A DNA stretch of 5,405 nt from Actinomycetes bacterium (GTDB lineage Bacteria; Actinomycetota; Acidimicrobiia; Acidimicrobiales; Palsa-688): contig JAKAXG010000230.1 of assembly GCA_021827225.1 (NCBI GenBank), positions 1,474-6,878 of the forward strand, read 5' to 3'. The notes under the pieces were generated by a model that saw only the letters and a program-made list of their open reading frames with translations, was not told the DNA's origin and ran no database searches. Shown here one piece after another: positions 1 through 5,405 of this stretch. Each line of letters begins with the position of its first letter. The first letter of the stretch is position 1. The translations under genes and the position numbers were made by a program.

Positions 1-7
1 CGGCACG

Positions 8-493
8 GTGCCGCCCGGGGACGATGCCGCGGTCCTGACGCTTCCTCCCGGCACCGAGGCGGTGGTCGCGGGGGCGAGCCGGTCGGTCGAGACTCAGGAC
101 TCCGGGCTGCCGCCCGCCTCCGAGTGGGCCCACGGGGTGCTCGAGGAGGAGAAGGCCCGGCCCCAGCCCTTCGAGGTCGATCTCGACCTGCACCTGGACC
201 TGAGGGCGGCCGGCGCCAGCGACCGGCTGGGCGACACCGTGGACTACGGAGCGGTGGCCTCGGCGGTGGTGGCGACGGTGGGAGGCCCCCACGCCGACCT
301 GCTCGAGCATCTGGCCGAGCGCATCGCCCGGGCGGCGGCGGACGCCGCCGCCGGCCCCGACGGCCGGTCCCGGCTGGACGCGGTCACGGTCACGGTCCGC
401 AAGCTGAGGCCCCCGGTGCCCGTCGACCTGGCCACCGCCGGGGTGCGCATCCACCGCCTCCGGGACCAGCTGGCCCGAGCCGGCGCCGGGTAG
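8..493 (+). CDS. folB: Dihydroneopterin aldolase (FolB), 5' end uncertain, possibly partial
   Basis: FolB cleaves 7,8-dihydroneopterin to 6-hydroxymethyl-7,8-dihydropterin and glycolaldehyde in cytosolic folate synthesis. From the HGVLEEEK segment (codons from 131) to the stop the protein reads as FolB. It keeps the residues matching the S. aureus enzyme's active site: Glu at 149-151, Tyr of DTVDYGAV at 245-247, Glu of LLEHLAERIA at 305-307 and Lys of VRKLRPPVP at 401-403. The usual first strand (D-x-I-x-L-x-G-L pattern) is not recognisable. In its place is a Gly/Pro/Ala-rich stretch containing GDDAAVL. The frame is open to the left edge, so the gene may begin upstream. In-frame GTGs lie at 8 and 62. 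The 62 start would give 143 aa, slightly long for FolB (~120), and would leave room for an upstream gene ending at the TGA at 36-38 in another frame. FolB identity is firm; the start is not. Confidence 0.85.
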   Translation: MPPGDDAAVLTLPPGTEAVVAGASRSVETQDSGLPPASEWAHGVLEEEKARPQPFEVDLDLHLDLRAAGASDRLGDTVDYGAVASAVVATVGGPHADLLEHLAERIARAAADAAAGPDGRSRLDAVTVTVRKLRPPVPVDLATAGVRIHRLRDQLARAGAG

Positions 494-622
494 AACTGAC
501 GCCACCACCGGACCAGCATCAGCGAGACAGTGACCGGACGCCGTCCCCGCCCCCAGGCCCCCAACCCGAGACGCCCGCACCCGCCGGCAGGTGACGCCCC
601 GGCGCCGCCTACCGCGGAGGAT

Positions 623-1105
623 GTGGTCTCCGAGCGGCGGCAGCCCCGTACGCCGGTGCGGGCCTTCCTGGCCCTCGGGTCCAACCTCGGTGACCGGCGG
701 GCCTATCTGAGCGGCGCCATCCGCCGGCTACCCGACGTGGTCGCCGTGTCACATCTCTACGAGACCGATCCGGTGGGTGGCCCGCCGGGGCAGGGCGCCT
801 ACCTGAACTGCGTCGTGGAGCTGCGCACCACCCGCACCCCCCGGGAGCTTCTGGCCGCAGCCCAGGCCGCCGAGGCCGCGGCCTCCCGGGTGAGGGTGGA
901 GAGGTGGGGGCCGCGCACCCTGGACGTGGACATCCTTCTCGTCGGCGACGAGGTGGTGGACGAACCGGACCTGGTGGTCCCCCATCCCCGCATGTGGGAG
1001 CGGGGCTTCGTGCTGGTGCCCCTCGCCGACCTGGCCCCCGAGCTGGTCGTGGGCCACCTCACCAGCGACATCGGGCGGGGCGTCCGCCCGGCCGGGCCCC
1101 TGTAG
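623..1105 (+). CDS. folK: 2-amino-4-hydroxy-6-hydroxymethyldihydropteridine pyrophosphokinase (HPPK)
   Basis: FolK transfers pyrophosphate from ATP to 6-hydroxymethyl-7,8-dihydropterin, the product of FolB encoded just upstream. With the GTG start at 623 the protein is 160 aa, normal for the family. It shows GSNLGD at residues 19-24, ERWGPRTLDVDILL from residue 93 and HPRMWERGF from residue 121. Trp95, Arg98, Asp101, Asp103, His121 and Arg127 line up with E. coli HPPK Trp89, Arg92, Asp95, Asp97, His115 and Arg121 at a constant offset of six; the two Asp bind Mg-ATP. The start is uncertain. GTG 623 has a GGAGG at 616-620, but only two bases away. GTG 656 would begin right at the conserved RAFLALGSN strand (149 aa). 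GTG 530 would add a Pro/Arg-rich, poorly conserved-looking extension (191 aa). The gap to folB is 129 bp with the chosen start. Confidence 0.93.
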   Translation: MVSERRQPRTPVRAFLALGSNLGDRRAYLSGAIRRLPDVVAVSHLYETDPVGGPPGQGAYLNCVVELRTTRTPRELLAAAQAAEAAASRVRVERWGPRTLDVDILLVGDEVVDEPDLVVPHPRMWERGFVLVPLADLAPELVVGHLTSDIGRGVRPAGPL

Positions 1106-1130
1106 CCCCGGCCCCCGCAGGGACGGCCCC

Positions 1131-1154
1131 CCGCACAGCGGACCGCACAGCGGG
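1131..1154. repeat. Tandem 12-bp direct repeat upstream of panC
   Basis: Two adjacent copies, CCGCACAGCGGA (1131-1142) and CCGCACAGCGGG (1143-1154), match at 11 of 12 positions. They lie between the folK stop and the promoter candidate before panC. A perfect head-to-tail 12-bp unit in a 153-bp gap could be a paired protein-binding site or simple slippage. The sequence does not show which. Confidence 0.55.
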
Positions 1155-1175
1155 ACCTGCTGGGCCGGGCCCCGA

Positions 1176-1206
1176 TTGCCGCCCCGGCACCCGCCGCGGC
1201 TACGCT
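1176..1206 (+). promoter_or_regulatory. Candidate sigma70-type promoter for the panC operon
   Basis: TTGCCG at 1176-1181 resembles a -35 box. TACGCT at 1201-1206 fits the TANNNT -10 pattern common in actinobacteria. The spacer is 19 bp, longer than the preferred 17-18, so the match is weak. The site is in the only gap of the right-hand part of the window large enough for a promoter, about 50 bp before the panC start. It would drive panC-panD-nadB-nadC-coaX as one transcript. Confidence 0.3.
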
Positions 1207-1258
1207 TCGCCTCCTACGAACGGCACCCCGCCGGGGCCGGAACGTCTGCGAGGACAGG

Positions 1259-2131
1259 GTGAGCGTCGAGGTAATCGAACAGGCTTCGGCCTGGCGGGAG
1301 CGGCTGGACGCCTGCCGGTCCAAGGGTCAGCAGGTCGGCCTGGTCCCGACCATGGGGGCTCTGCACGGGGGGCACATGTCGCTGATCCGCCGGGCGGCGG
1401 GGGAGTGCGACGTCGTGGCCATGACCGACTACGTGAACCCGCTGCAGTTCGGAGCCAACGAGGACCTGGCCGCCTACCCGAGGGACCTGGAACGGGACTG
1501 CCGGCTGGCCGAGGAGGCGGGTGCCCGCTTCGTGCTCGCCCCGTCCCCCGAGCAGCTGTGGCCGCAGCCGGGCGTCACGACCGTTCACGTCGACGGCCTC
1601 ACCGAGCTGATGGAGGGAACGTCGAGGCCGGGGCATTTCGACGGGGTCACCACCATCGTGGCCAAGCTGTTCTCCCTGACCGGGCCGTGCTGGGCCTACT
1701 TCGGCGAGAAGGATTTCCAGCAGCTGGCCGTGGTGCGTCGCATGGCCGCCGACCTGTCGCTTCCCGTGGAGGTCATCGGATGTCCGACCGTGCGCGACAC
1801 CGACGGGCTGGCCCTCTCCAGCCGCAACGCCTACCTGACCGCGGAGGAGAGGGAGGCCGCCCCCCAGCTGTACTACTCCCTGCTCGCCGGCAAGCGGGCC
1901 ATCGAGGACGACGAGGTGACCGATCCCGGGCGGGTGATCGAGATCATGAGCGCGTCGCTCGGCCGACACCCGAGGTTCGGGCTCGACTACGCCGAGGTCG
2001 CCGACCCGGAGGACCTGTCCCGCCCGGCGCGCATCGGCGGTGAGGTGCGCCTCTTCATGGCGGCGCGCCTGGGCCGGGCCCGCCTCATAGACAACGTGGC
2101 GGCCAACCCGCCGCTCCGCAACGACATCTGA
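1259..2131 (+). CDS. panC: Pantothenate synthetase (pantoate--beta-alanine ligase)
   Basis: PanC condenses pantoate with beta-alanine using ATP, through a pantoyl-adenylate intermediate, to give pantothenate in the cytosol. The 290-aa protein is full length for the family. The nucleotidyltransferase signature PTMGALHGGH is at residues 30-39 (HxGH at 36-39). VNPLQF follows at 59-64, RPGHFDGV at 123-130, FGEKDFQQL at 148-156, and the KMSKS-like GLALSSRN at 183-190 after a conserved R-x-x-D. GTG 1259 is preferred because GAGGA (1250-1254) lies four bases upstream and the N-terminus then has normal length. The segment before VNP reads MTDY, where relatives such as M. tuberculosis PanC have SIF. 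The next gene, panD, starts 27 bp later and supplies its beta-alanine. This is probably the first gene of an operon running to coaX. Confidence 0.97.
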   Translation: MSVEVIEQASAWRERLDACRSKGQQVGLVPTMGALHGGHMSLIRRAAGECDVVAMTDYVNPLQFGANEDLAAYPRDLERDCRLAEEAGARFVLAPSPEQLWPQPGVTTVHVDGLTELMEGTSRPGHFDGVTTIVAKLFSLTGPCWAYFGEKDFQQLAVVRRMAADLSLPVEVIGCPTVRDTDGLALSSRNAYLTAEEREAAPQLYYSLLAGKRAIEDDEVTDPGRVIEIMSASLGRHPRFGLDYAEVADPEDLSRPARIGGEVRLFMAARLGRARLIDNVAANPPLRNDI

Positions 2132-2142
2132 ACAGCACCGTC

Positions 2143-2150
2143 AAGGAGAG
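2143..2150 (+). promoter_or_regulatory. Strong ribosome binding site for panD
   Basis: AAGGAGAG sits eight bases before the GTG at 2159 and is the clearest Shine-Dalgarno sequence in the window. It decides the panD start: the alternative ATG at 2171 would be 20 bases away. With the GTG start, the Gly-Ser cleavage site falls at residues 24/25, as in E. coli PanD. Confidence 0.7.
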
Positions 2151-2158
2151 CGATCCAA

Positions 2159-2548
2159 GTGCGCCGCCGCATGCTCAAGTCCAAGATCCACCGGGCCACC
2201 GTGACCGAAGCGGATCTGAACTACATAGGCTCGATCAGCCTCGACCCCGAACTCATGGCCGCGGCCGACATCCTCGAACACGAGCAGGTCGCGGTGCTCG
2301 ACATCGACAACGGGGCCCGGTTCGAGACCTACGCCATCACCGGCCAGGCCGGCCAGGTGTGTCTCAACGGCGCCGCCGCCCGCCTGGTGCACCCGGGTGA
2401 CAAGGTGATCATCATCACCTACGCCGACATGGAGCCGGCCGAGCTCGAGGGTTACCAGCCGACCGTCGTACACGTGGACCAGTGGAACCGGCAGGTTCCG
2501 GCCGAGGCGGTGGTCGCCGGCCGGGCCTGGCGCGGCGATCCCGACTGA
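2159..2548 (+). CDS. panD: Aspartate 1-decarboxylase (pyruvoyl-dependent), proenzyme
   Basis: PanD decarboxylates L-aspartate to beta-alanine, the second substrate of PanC encoded just upstream. It is made as a proenzyme that cuts itself between Gly24 and Ser25 (YIGS, residues 22-25), turning Ser25 into the pyruvoyl group. The 129-aa length fits the family (126 aa in E. coli). Lys9, Tyr22, Arg54, Thr57 and Tyr58 occupy the same positions as the E. coli active-site residues. The motif [19 protein letters not shown] is strongly conserved. The start codon is GTG. The stop is 15 bases before nadB, so translation of the two genes may be linked. Aspartate is also the substrate of NadB, encoded next. 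Confidence 0.98.
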   Translation: MRRRMLKSKIHRATVTEADLNYIGSISLDPELMAAADILEHEQVAVLDIDNGARFETYAITGQAGQVCLNGAAARLVHPGDKVIIITYADMEPAELEGYQPTVVHVDQWNRQVPAEAVVAGRAWRGDPD

Positions 2549-2565
2549 TCCGGGCCGACCGGGAT
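2538..2565 (+). promoter_or_regulatory. Possible hairpin spanning the panD stop and nadB start
   Basis: ATCCCG (2538-2543) is the exact reverse complement of CGGGAT (2560-2565). The 16-base loop contains the panD stop codon, and the right arm covers the first two bases of the nadB ATG. nadB has no clear Shine-Dalgarno sequence. In mRNA this stem could hide the nadB start until ribosomes finishing panD open it, giving translational coupling. A six-base stem in GC-rich DNA can arise by chance. Confidence 0.3.
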
Positions 2566-4147
2566 GAGCGCCGGAGGGGACCTGGACATCCTCATTGTGG
2601 GCAGCGGCGTGGCCGGTCTGTCAGCCGCCGTGCGCGCCGCGGCGGCTGAGCCCGGCCTGCGGGTCGGGGTGATCACCAAGAGCGGGCTGTCGGCGTCGGC
2701 GACCGCGTGGGCCCAGGGCGGGGTGGCGGCGGTGATGCACCCCGAGGAGGCGGACCGGCCCGAGGACGGCGACTCGGTAGAACTGCACGCCGCCGACACG
2801 CTGCGGGCCGGCGGGGGGCTGTGCGACCGGGCCGCCGTGGACGTGCTGGTCAGGGAAGGGCCCGGGCGGGTCCGCGAGCTGGCGGCGCTCGGCGCCAGCT
2901 TCGACCGGACCGCCGCCGGCAGGTGGGAGCTGGCCCGGGAGGGCGGCCACACCGTCGCCCGGGTGATCCACGCCGGAGGGGTGGCCACCGGTGCCGAGGT
3001 GGAGCGGACCCTCGTCGACGCCGCCCGGGCCAGCGCGGCGCGCGTCGAGGAGCACTGCTCGGCCCTGGACCTGATCGTCGAGGGCGGCCGCTGCCGGGGG
3101 GTCACCGCCCTCACCGCCGGCGGCCACCGGACCGCGCTCAGGGCCGAACACACCCTCCTGGCCACCGGGGGTGCCGGGCAGCTCTATCCGGTGACGACCA
3201 ATCCGGCGGAGGCGACCGGTGCCGGGGTGGCGATGGCACTGCGGGCCGGGGTGGCGGTGGCCGACGTGGAGTTCGTCCAGTTCCACCCGACCGCCCTCTA
3301 CCTGCCGGCCGGGCCCGGCCCCCGGCCGCTGCTCAGCGAGGCCCTGCGCGGCGAGGGGGCGCTGCTCCGCGACGCCACCGGGCGGCGCTTCGTCGACGAG
3401 ATGCAGCCCCGTGACGTGGTGGCCGCCGCGGTGGCGGCCGCCATCGGCGAGTCGGGGCTGGGCCACGTGTGGCTCGACGTGTCGACCCTGGAGGGCTTCG
3501 ACCGGCGGTTCCCGTCGCTGGCCGCGGCGGTGCGCGCTGCCGGCCTGGACCCCGCCCGCGACTGGCTGCCGGTGGCTCCGGCCGCCCACTACCTGTGCGG
3601 GGGGGTGATGACCGATCTGGACGGGGCCACCACACTGCCCGGCCTGTGGGCGGCCGGGGAGGTGGCCTGCAGCGGGGTCCACGGGGCCAACCGCCTGGCG
3701 TCGAACTCGCTGCTCGAGGGGCTGGTGTTCTCGGCGCGGGCGGTCGAGGCCATACTCCGGAAAAAGGACCGCCCGGCCCCGACCGGAGCCCTCCTGCCGG
3801 TACTCGATCCGCGCGCCGGAGCCGACATCGGTGCCGAGAGGCTGGTCAACGGACCACCCGTCCCCACCGGGGACACCGACCCGGCCAAGGTCCGGGAGGC
3901 TGTCCAGCGGGTCATGGTCGAGGGGGCGGGAGTGGTACGAGACGCCGAATCGCTGCGCATGGCGCGGCGCGAGATCGAGCTCCTCGCCGCGGAGGGGCCA
4001 TCCGAGGGAGAGGCCTCGGACCTGGTCACCCTGGCCCGGGCGGTGATCGCCGGCGCCACCGCCCGCCGGGAGACCCGCGGCGGGCACCGCCGGCGGGACT
4101 TCCCGGACACGGACCCCCGCCTGTCACGTAGGTTCGTGCAATGGTGA
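2564..4147 (+). CDS. nadB: L-aspartate oxidase (FAD flavoprotein)
   Basis: NadB oxidises L-aspartate to iminoaspartate, the first step of de novo NAD synthesis; NadA then makes quinolinate. The 527-aa protein has the FAD dinucleotide-binding motif GSGVAG at residues 13-18, AWAQGG at 48-53 and REGGH ending at His129. Further along are HPTA (His241), RGEGALL, RDVV (Arg283), HYLCGG (His342) and HGANRLASNSLLEG (Arg377). These match E. coli NadB His244, Arg290, His351 and Arg386, so it is an intact member of the succinate dehydrogenase/fumarate reductase flavoprotein family. The HGANRLASNSLLEG form and the pairing with nadC favour NadB over SdhA. The C-terminal helical domain ends with RRETRGGHRRRDFP. 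The ATG at 2564 lacks a good ribosome site. The last seven bases overlap nadC. Confidence 0.97.
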   Translation: MSAGGDLDILIVGSGVAGLSAAVRAAAAEPGLRVGVITKSGLSASATAWAQGGVAAVMHPEEADRPEDGDSVELHAADTLRAGGGLCDRAAVDVLVREGPGRVRELAALGASFDRTAAGRWELAREGGHTVARVIHAGGVATGAEVERTLVDAARASAARVEEHCSALDLIVEGGRCRGVTALTAGGHRTALRAEHTLLATGGAGQLYPVTTNPAEATGAGVAMALRAGVAVADVEFVQFHPTALYLPAGPGPRPLLSEALRGEGALLRDATGRRFVDEMQPRDVVAAAVAAAIGESGLGHVWLDVSTLEGFDRRFPSLAAAVRAAGLDPARDWLPVAPAAHYLCGGVMTDLDGATTLPGLWAAGEVACSGVHGANRLASNSLLEGLVFSARAVEAILRKKDRPAPTGALLPVLDPRAGADIGAERLVNGPPVPTGDTDPAKVREAVQRVMVEGAGVVRDAESLRMARREIELLAAEGPSEGEASDLVTLARAVIAGATARRETRGGHRRRDFPDTDPRLSRRFVQW

Positions 4148-4989
4148 CACCGGTGTGGCTCGACCCGCCCCTGAGCGCCGTCCGGTCGGTCGTGGCCCGG
4201 GCCCTCGAGGAGGACCTGGGGGTGTTCGGCGACCTGACCGCCGGCCTGGTCCCCCCCGACGCCACGGTCCGGGCCGTGCTCGCCTCCCGCGCCGAGGGGG
4301 TGCTCGCCGGCCGGCTCAGCGCCTCGGAGACGTTCCGGGCCGTCGACCCCGGCATCTCGGTGGAGTGGCGGGCGGCCGACGGTGACAGCCTGCGGCCCGG
4401 CACGGTCATCGCCACCGTCGCCGGGCGCCTGGCGCCGGTCCTCACCGCCGAGCGGACCGCCCTCAACCTGCTCGGTCACCTCTCCGGGGTGGCCACCCTG
4501 ACCCGCCGCTACGTCGAGCAGGCGGGGAGCCGCGCCCGCATCCGCGACACCCGCAAGACCACCCCGGGACTGCGGGCCCTGGAGAAGGCCGCGGTGCGCG
4601 CCGGGGGAGGGGTCAACCACCGCGGGTCCCTCTCGGACGGGATCCTGGTGAAGGACAACCATCTCGCCGGCCTCGACGTGGAACAGGCGGTCGCCGTCGC
4701 CCACGCCCGCTGGCCCGGAGTCGCCTGCCAGGTGGAGTGCGACACCCTCGACCAGGTGAAGGTGGCGATGGCCGCCGGCGCCGACCTCGTCCTGCTGGAC
4801 AACATGGACCCGGCCACCGTGGCCGAGGCCGTCACCATGGTGCAGGGACGGGTGCCGCTGGAGGTGTCCGGCCGGGTCACGCTGGACTCCGTGGCCGCCT
4901 ACGCCGCCGCCGGCGCCGACCTCATATCGGTCGGCGCCCTCACTCATTCCGCGCCGGTGCTGGACATCGGCCTCGACCTGCAGCAGTAG
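4141..4989 (+). CDS. nadC: Nicotinate-nucleotide pyrophosphorylase (quinolinate phosphoribosyltransferase)
   Basis: NadC converts quinolinate and PRPP to nicotinate mononucleotide, CO2 and pyrophosphate. The 282-aa protein is full length. Motifs in order: EDLGVFGDLT (24-33), AERTALNLLGHLSG (103-116, with Arg105), RDTRKTTPGLRALEK (135-149, with Arg138 and Lys139), GGGVNHR (155-161), LVKDNH (169-174, with Lys171), VEC (198-200), LLDNM (218-222), EVSG (241-244) and SVGALTHS (263-270). These are the substrate-binding blocks of the family and sit within a residue or so of the M. tuberculosis enzyme. The start ATG overlaps the nadB stop as ATGGTGA, a coupling arrangement; GTG at 4144 or 4153 are less likely starts. 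Its substrate requires NadA, which is not encoded in this window. Confidence 0.97.
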   Translation: MVTPVWLDPPLSAVRSVVARALEEDLGVFGDLTAGLVPPDATVRAVLASRAEGVLAGRLSASETFRAVDPGISVEWRAADGDSLRPGTVIATVAGRLAPVLTAERTALNLLGHLSGVATLTRRYVEQAGSRARIRDTRKTTPGLRALEKAAVRAGGGVNHRGSLSDGILVKDNHLAGLDVEQAVAVAHARWPGVACQVECDTLDQVKVAMAAGADLVLLDNMDPATVAEAVTMVQGRVPLEVSGRVTLDSVAAYAAAGADLISVGALTHSAPVLDIGLDLQQ

Positions 4990-4994
4990 GAGAG
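4988..4994 (+). promoter_or_regulatory. Ribosome binding site for coaX
   Basis: AGGAGAG overlaps the nadC stop codon (TAG, 4987-4989). Its GGAG core ends four bases before the GTG at 4997. It fixes the coaX start and keeps the intergenic gap to seven bases, which supports co-translation with nadC. Confidence 0.6.
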
Positions 4995-4996
4995 CC

Positions 4997-5405
4997 GTGC
5001 TCGTCGCCATCGACGTCGGAAACACCCAGACCGTCATCGGCCTGTTCGGGCCCGGCGACGGCCCGGCGGGCAGCAGCTCCGAGCTGATGTGCCACTGGCG
5101 GATCTCGACCGTCGCGTCGAGGACCGCCGACGAGCTGGCCCTACTGCTGGACCAGCTGTTCCAGCTCCAGGGGCTGGACTTCGAGGAGGCGATCAGCGGG
5201 ATCGCGGTGGCGTCGGTCGTGCCCCGCCAGCGGACCGCCCTGCGGGAGATGACCCAGAAGTGGTTCAAGGTCGACACGGTGATCGTCGAGCCGGGCGTCC
5301 GCACCGGAATGCCCATCCACTACGACAACCCCAAGGAGGTGGGCGCCGACCGCATCGCCGACGCGGTGGCCGCCTACGAGCGCTACGGGGGCCCGACCAT
5401 CAGAT
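4997..5405 (+). CDS. coaX: Type III pantothenate kinase, 5' part (cut by window edge)
   Basis: CoaX phosphorylates pantothenate, the product of PanC, in the first committed step of CoA synthesis. Type III kinases belong to the ASKHA fold and typically need a monovalent cation. The 136 visible codons start MLVAIDVGNTQTVIGLF, which contains the N-terminal phosphate-binding loop (DVGNT, 6-10). They continue with HWRISTVASRTADEL, SVVP, PGVRTG (99-104) and NPKEVGADRIAD, with the likely catalytic Asp at 118. The frame is open to the right edge, and the DFGTAT block expected next is outside the window. A short Gly/Ser-rich insertion (GPGDGPAGSSSEL) sits between the first strands. The last codon visible is AGA, unusual for this GC-rich set and at a position normally hydrophobic in the family. 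Start GTG is supported by the AGGAGAG just before it. No stop or frameshift is visible. Confidence 0.93.
   Translation, partial: MLVAIDVGNTQTVIGLFGPGDGPAGSSSELMCHWRISTVASRTADELALLLDQLFQLQGLDFEEAISGIAVASVVPRQRTALREMTQKWFKVDTVIVEPGVRTGMPIHYDNPKEVGADRIADAVAAYERYGGPTIR

Noticed and set aside
3..38. Possible C-terminus of an upstream gene (such as folP) ending at the TGA at 36-38
   Set aside because: Only 11 codons are visible with no recognisable motif, so it is noted as an alternative for the folB start and not annotated.
1104..1172. Possible rho-independent terminator after folK (AGCCCCGGCCC near 1104-1114 with GGGCCGGGCCC near 1162-1172; imperfect CAGCG/TGCTG stem at 1148-1162)
   Set aside because: The arms are far apart or short and imperfect, no T-run follows, and GC-rich complementarity is expected by chance here.
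904..2043. Open frame on the + strand (379 codons) crossing from folK into panC
   Set aside because: Out of frame with both conserved genes, Arg/Gly/Pro-rich, and it spans the non-coding gap. A GC-driven shadow frame.
2621..4087. Open frame on the - strand (488 codons) opposite nadB
   Set aside because: Low-complexity Gly/Arg/His/Pro composition, no recognisable domain, wholly antisense to nadB, whose catalytic residues are intact.
3589..5316. Long open reading frame on the - strand (575 codons) across nadB, nadC and coaX
   Set aside because: It lies antisense to three clearly conserved genes, shows no family motif, and is Arg/Pro/Gly/Ser-rich. This is the usual by-product of high-GC coding DNA.

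Overview
The window is a gene-dense, very GC-rich stretch (strong G/C preference at third codon positions) with every gene on the + strand. It looks like chromosomal cofactor-biosynthesis DNA of a high-GC actinobacterium (Actinomycetota). The order folB-folK-panC-panD-(nadB-nadC)-coaX resembles the conserved folate/pantothenate/coaX neighbourhood known from Mycobacterium and Streptomyces. An Acidimicrobiia-like or other deep actinobacterial lineage is possible, but the sequence alone cannot fix it.

Layout. Positions 1-493 hold the 3' part of a reading frame whose last ~120 codons are dihydroneopterin aldolase (folB). Its N-terminus is atypical and the frame stays open to the left edge. FolK (HPPK) follows at about 623-1105. 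A 153-bp gap after folK carries a tandem 12-bp repeat and a weak promoter candidate. Downstream lies a tightly packed run: panC (1259-2131), panD (2159-2548), nadB (2564-4147), nadC (4141-4989, overlapping nadB) and the 5' part of coaX (4997 to the right edge).

How the genes work together. FolB and FolK make consecutive steps of the pterin branch of folate synthesis. PanD converts aspartate to beta-alanine, PanC joins beta-alanine to pantoate to make pantothenate, and CoaX phosphorylates pantothenate to start CoA synthesis. NadB oxidises aspartate to iminoaspartate, and NadC makes nicotinate mononucleotide from quinolinate. The run therefore joins CoA and NAD synthesis, with aspartate as a common precursor. 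NadA, which acts between NadB and NadC, and PanB, which makes the pantoate precursor, are not in the window.

Nothing here looks like a new system. No RNA genes, mobile elements or CRISPR arrays were seen. The points most worth a second look are the odd FolB N-terminus, the tandem repeat before panC, and a possible hairpin covering the nadB start codon.
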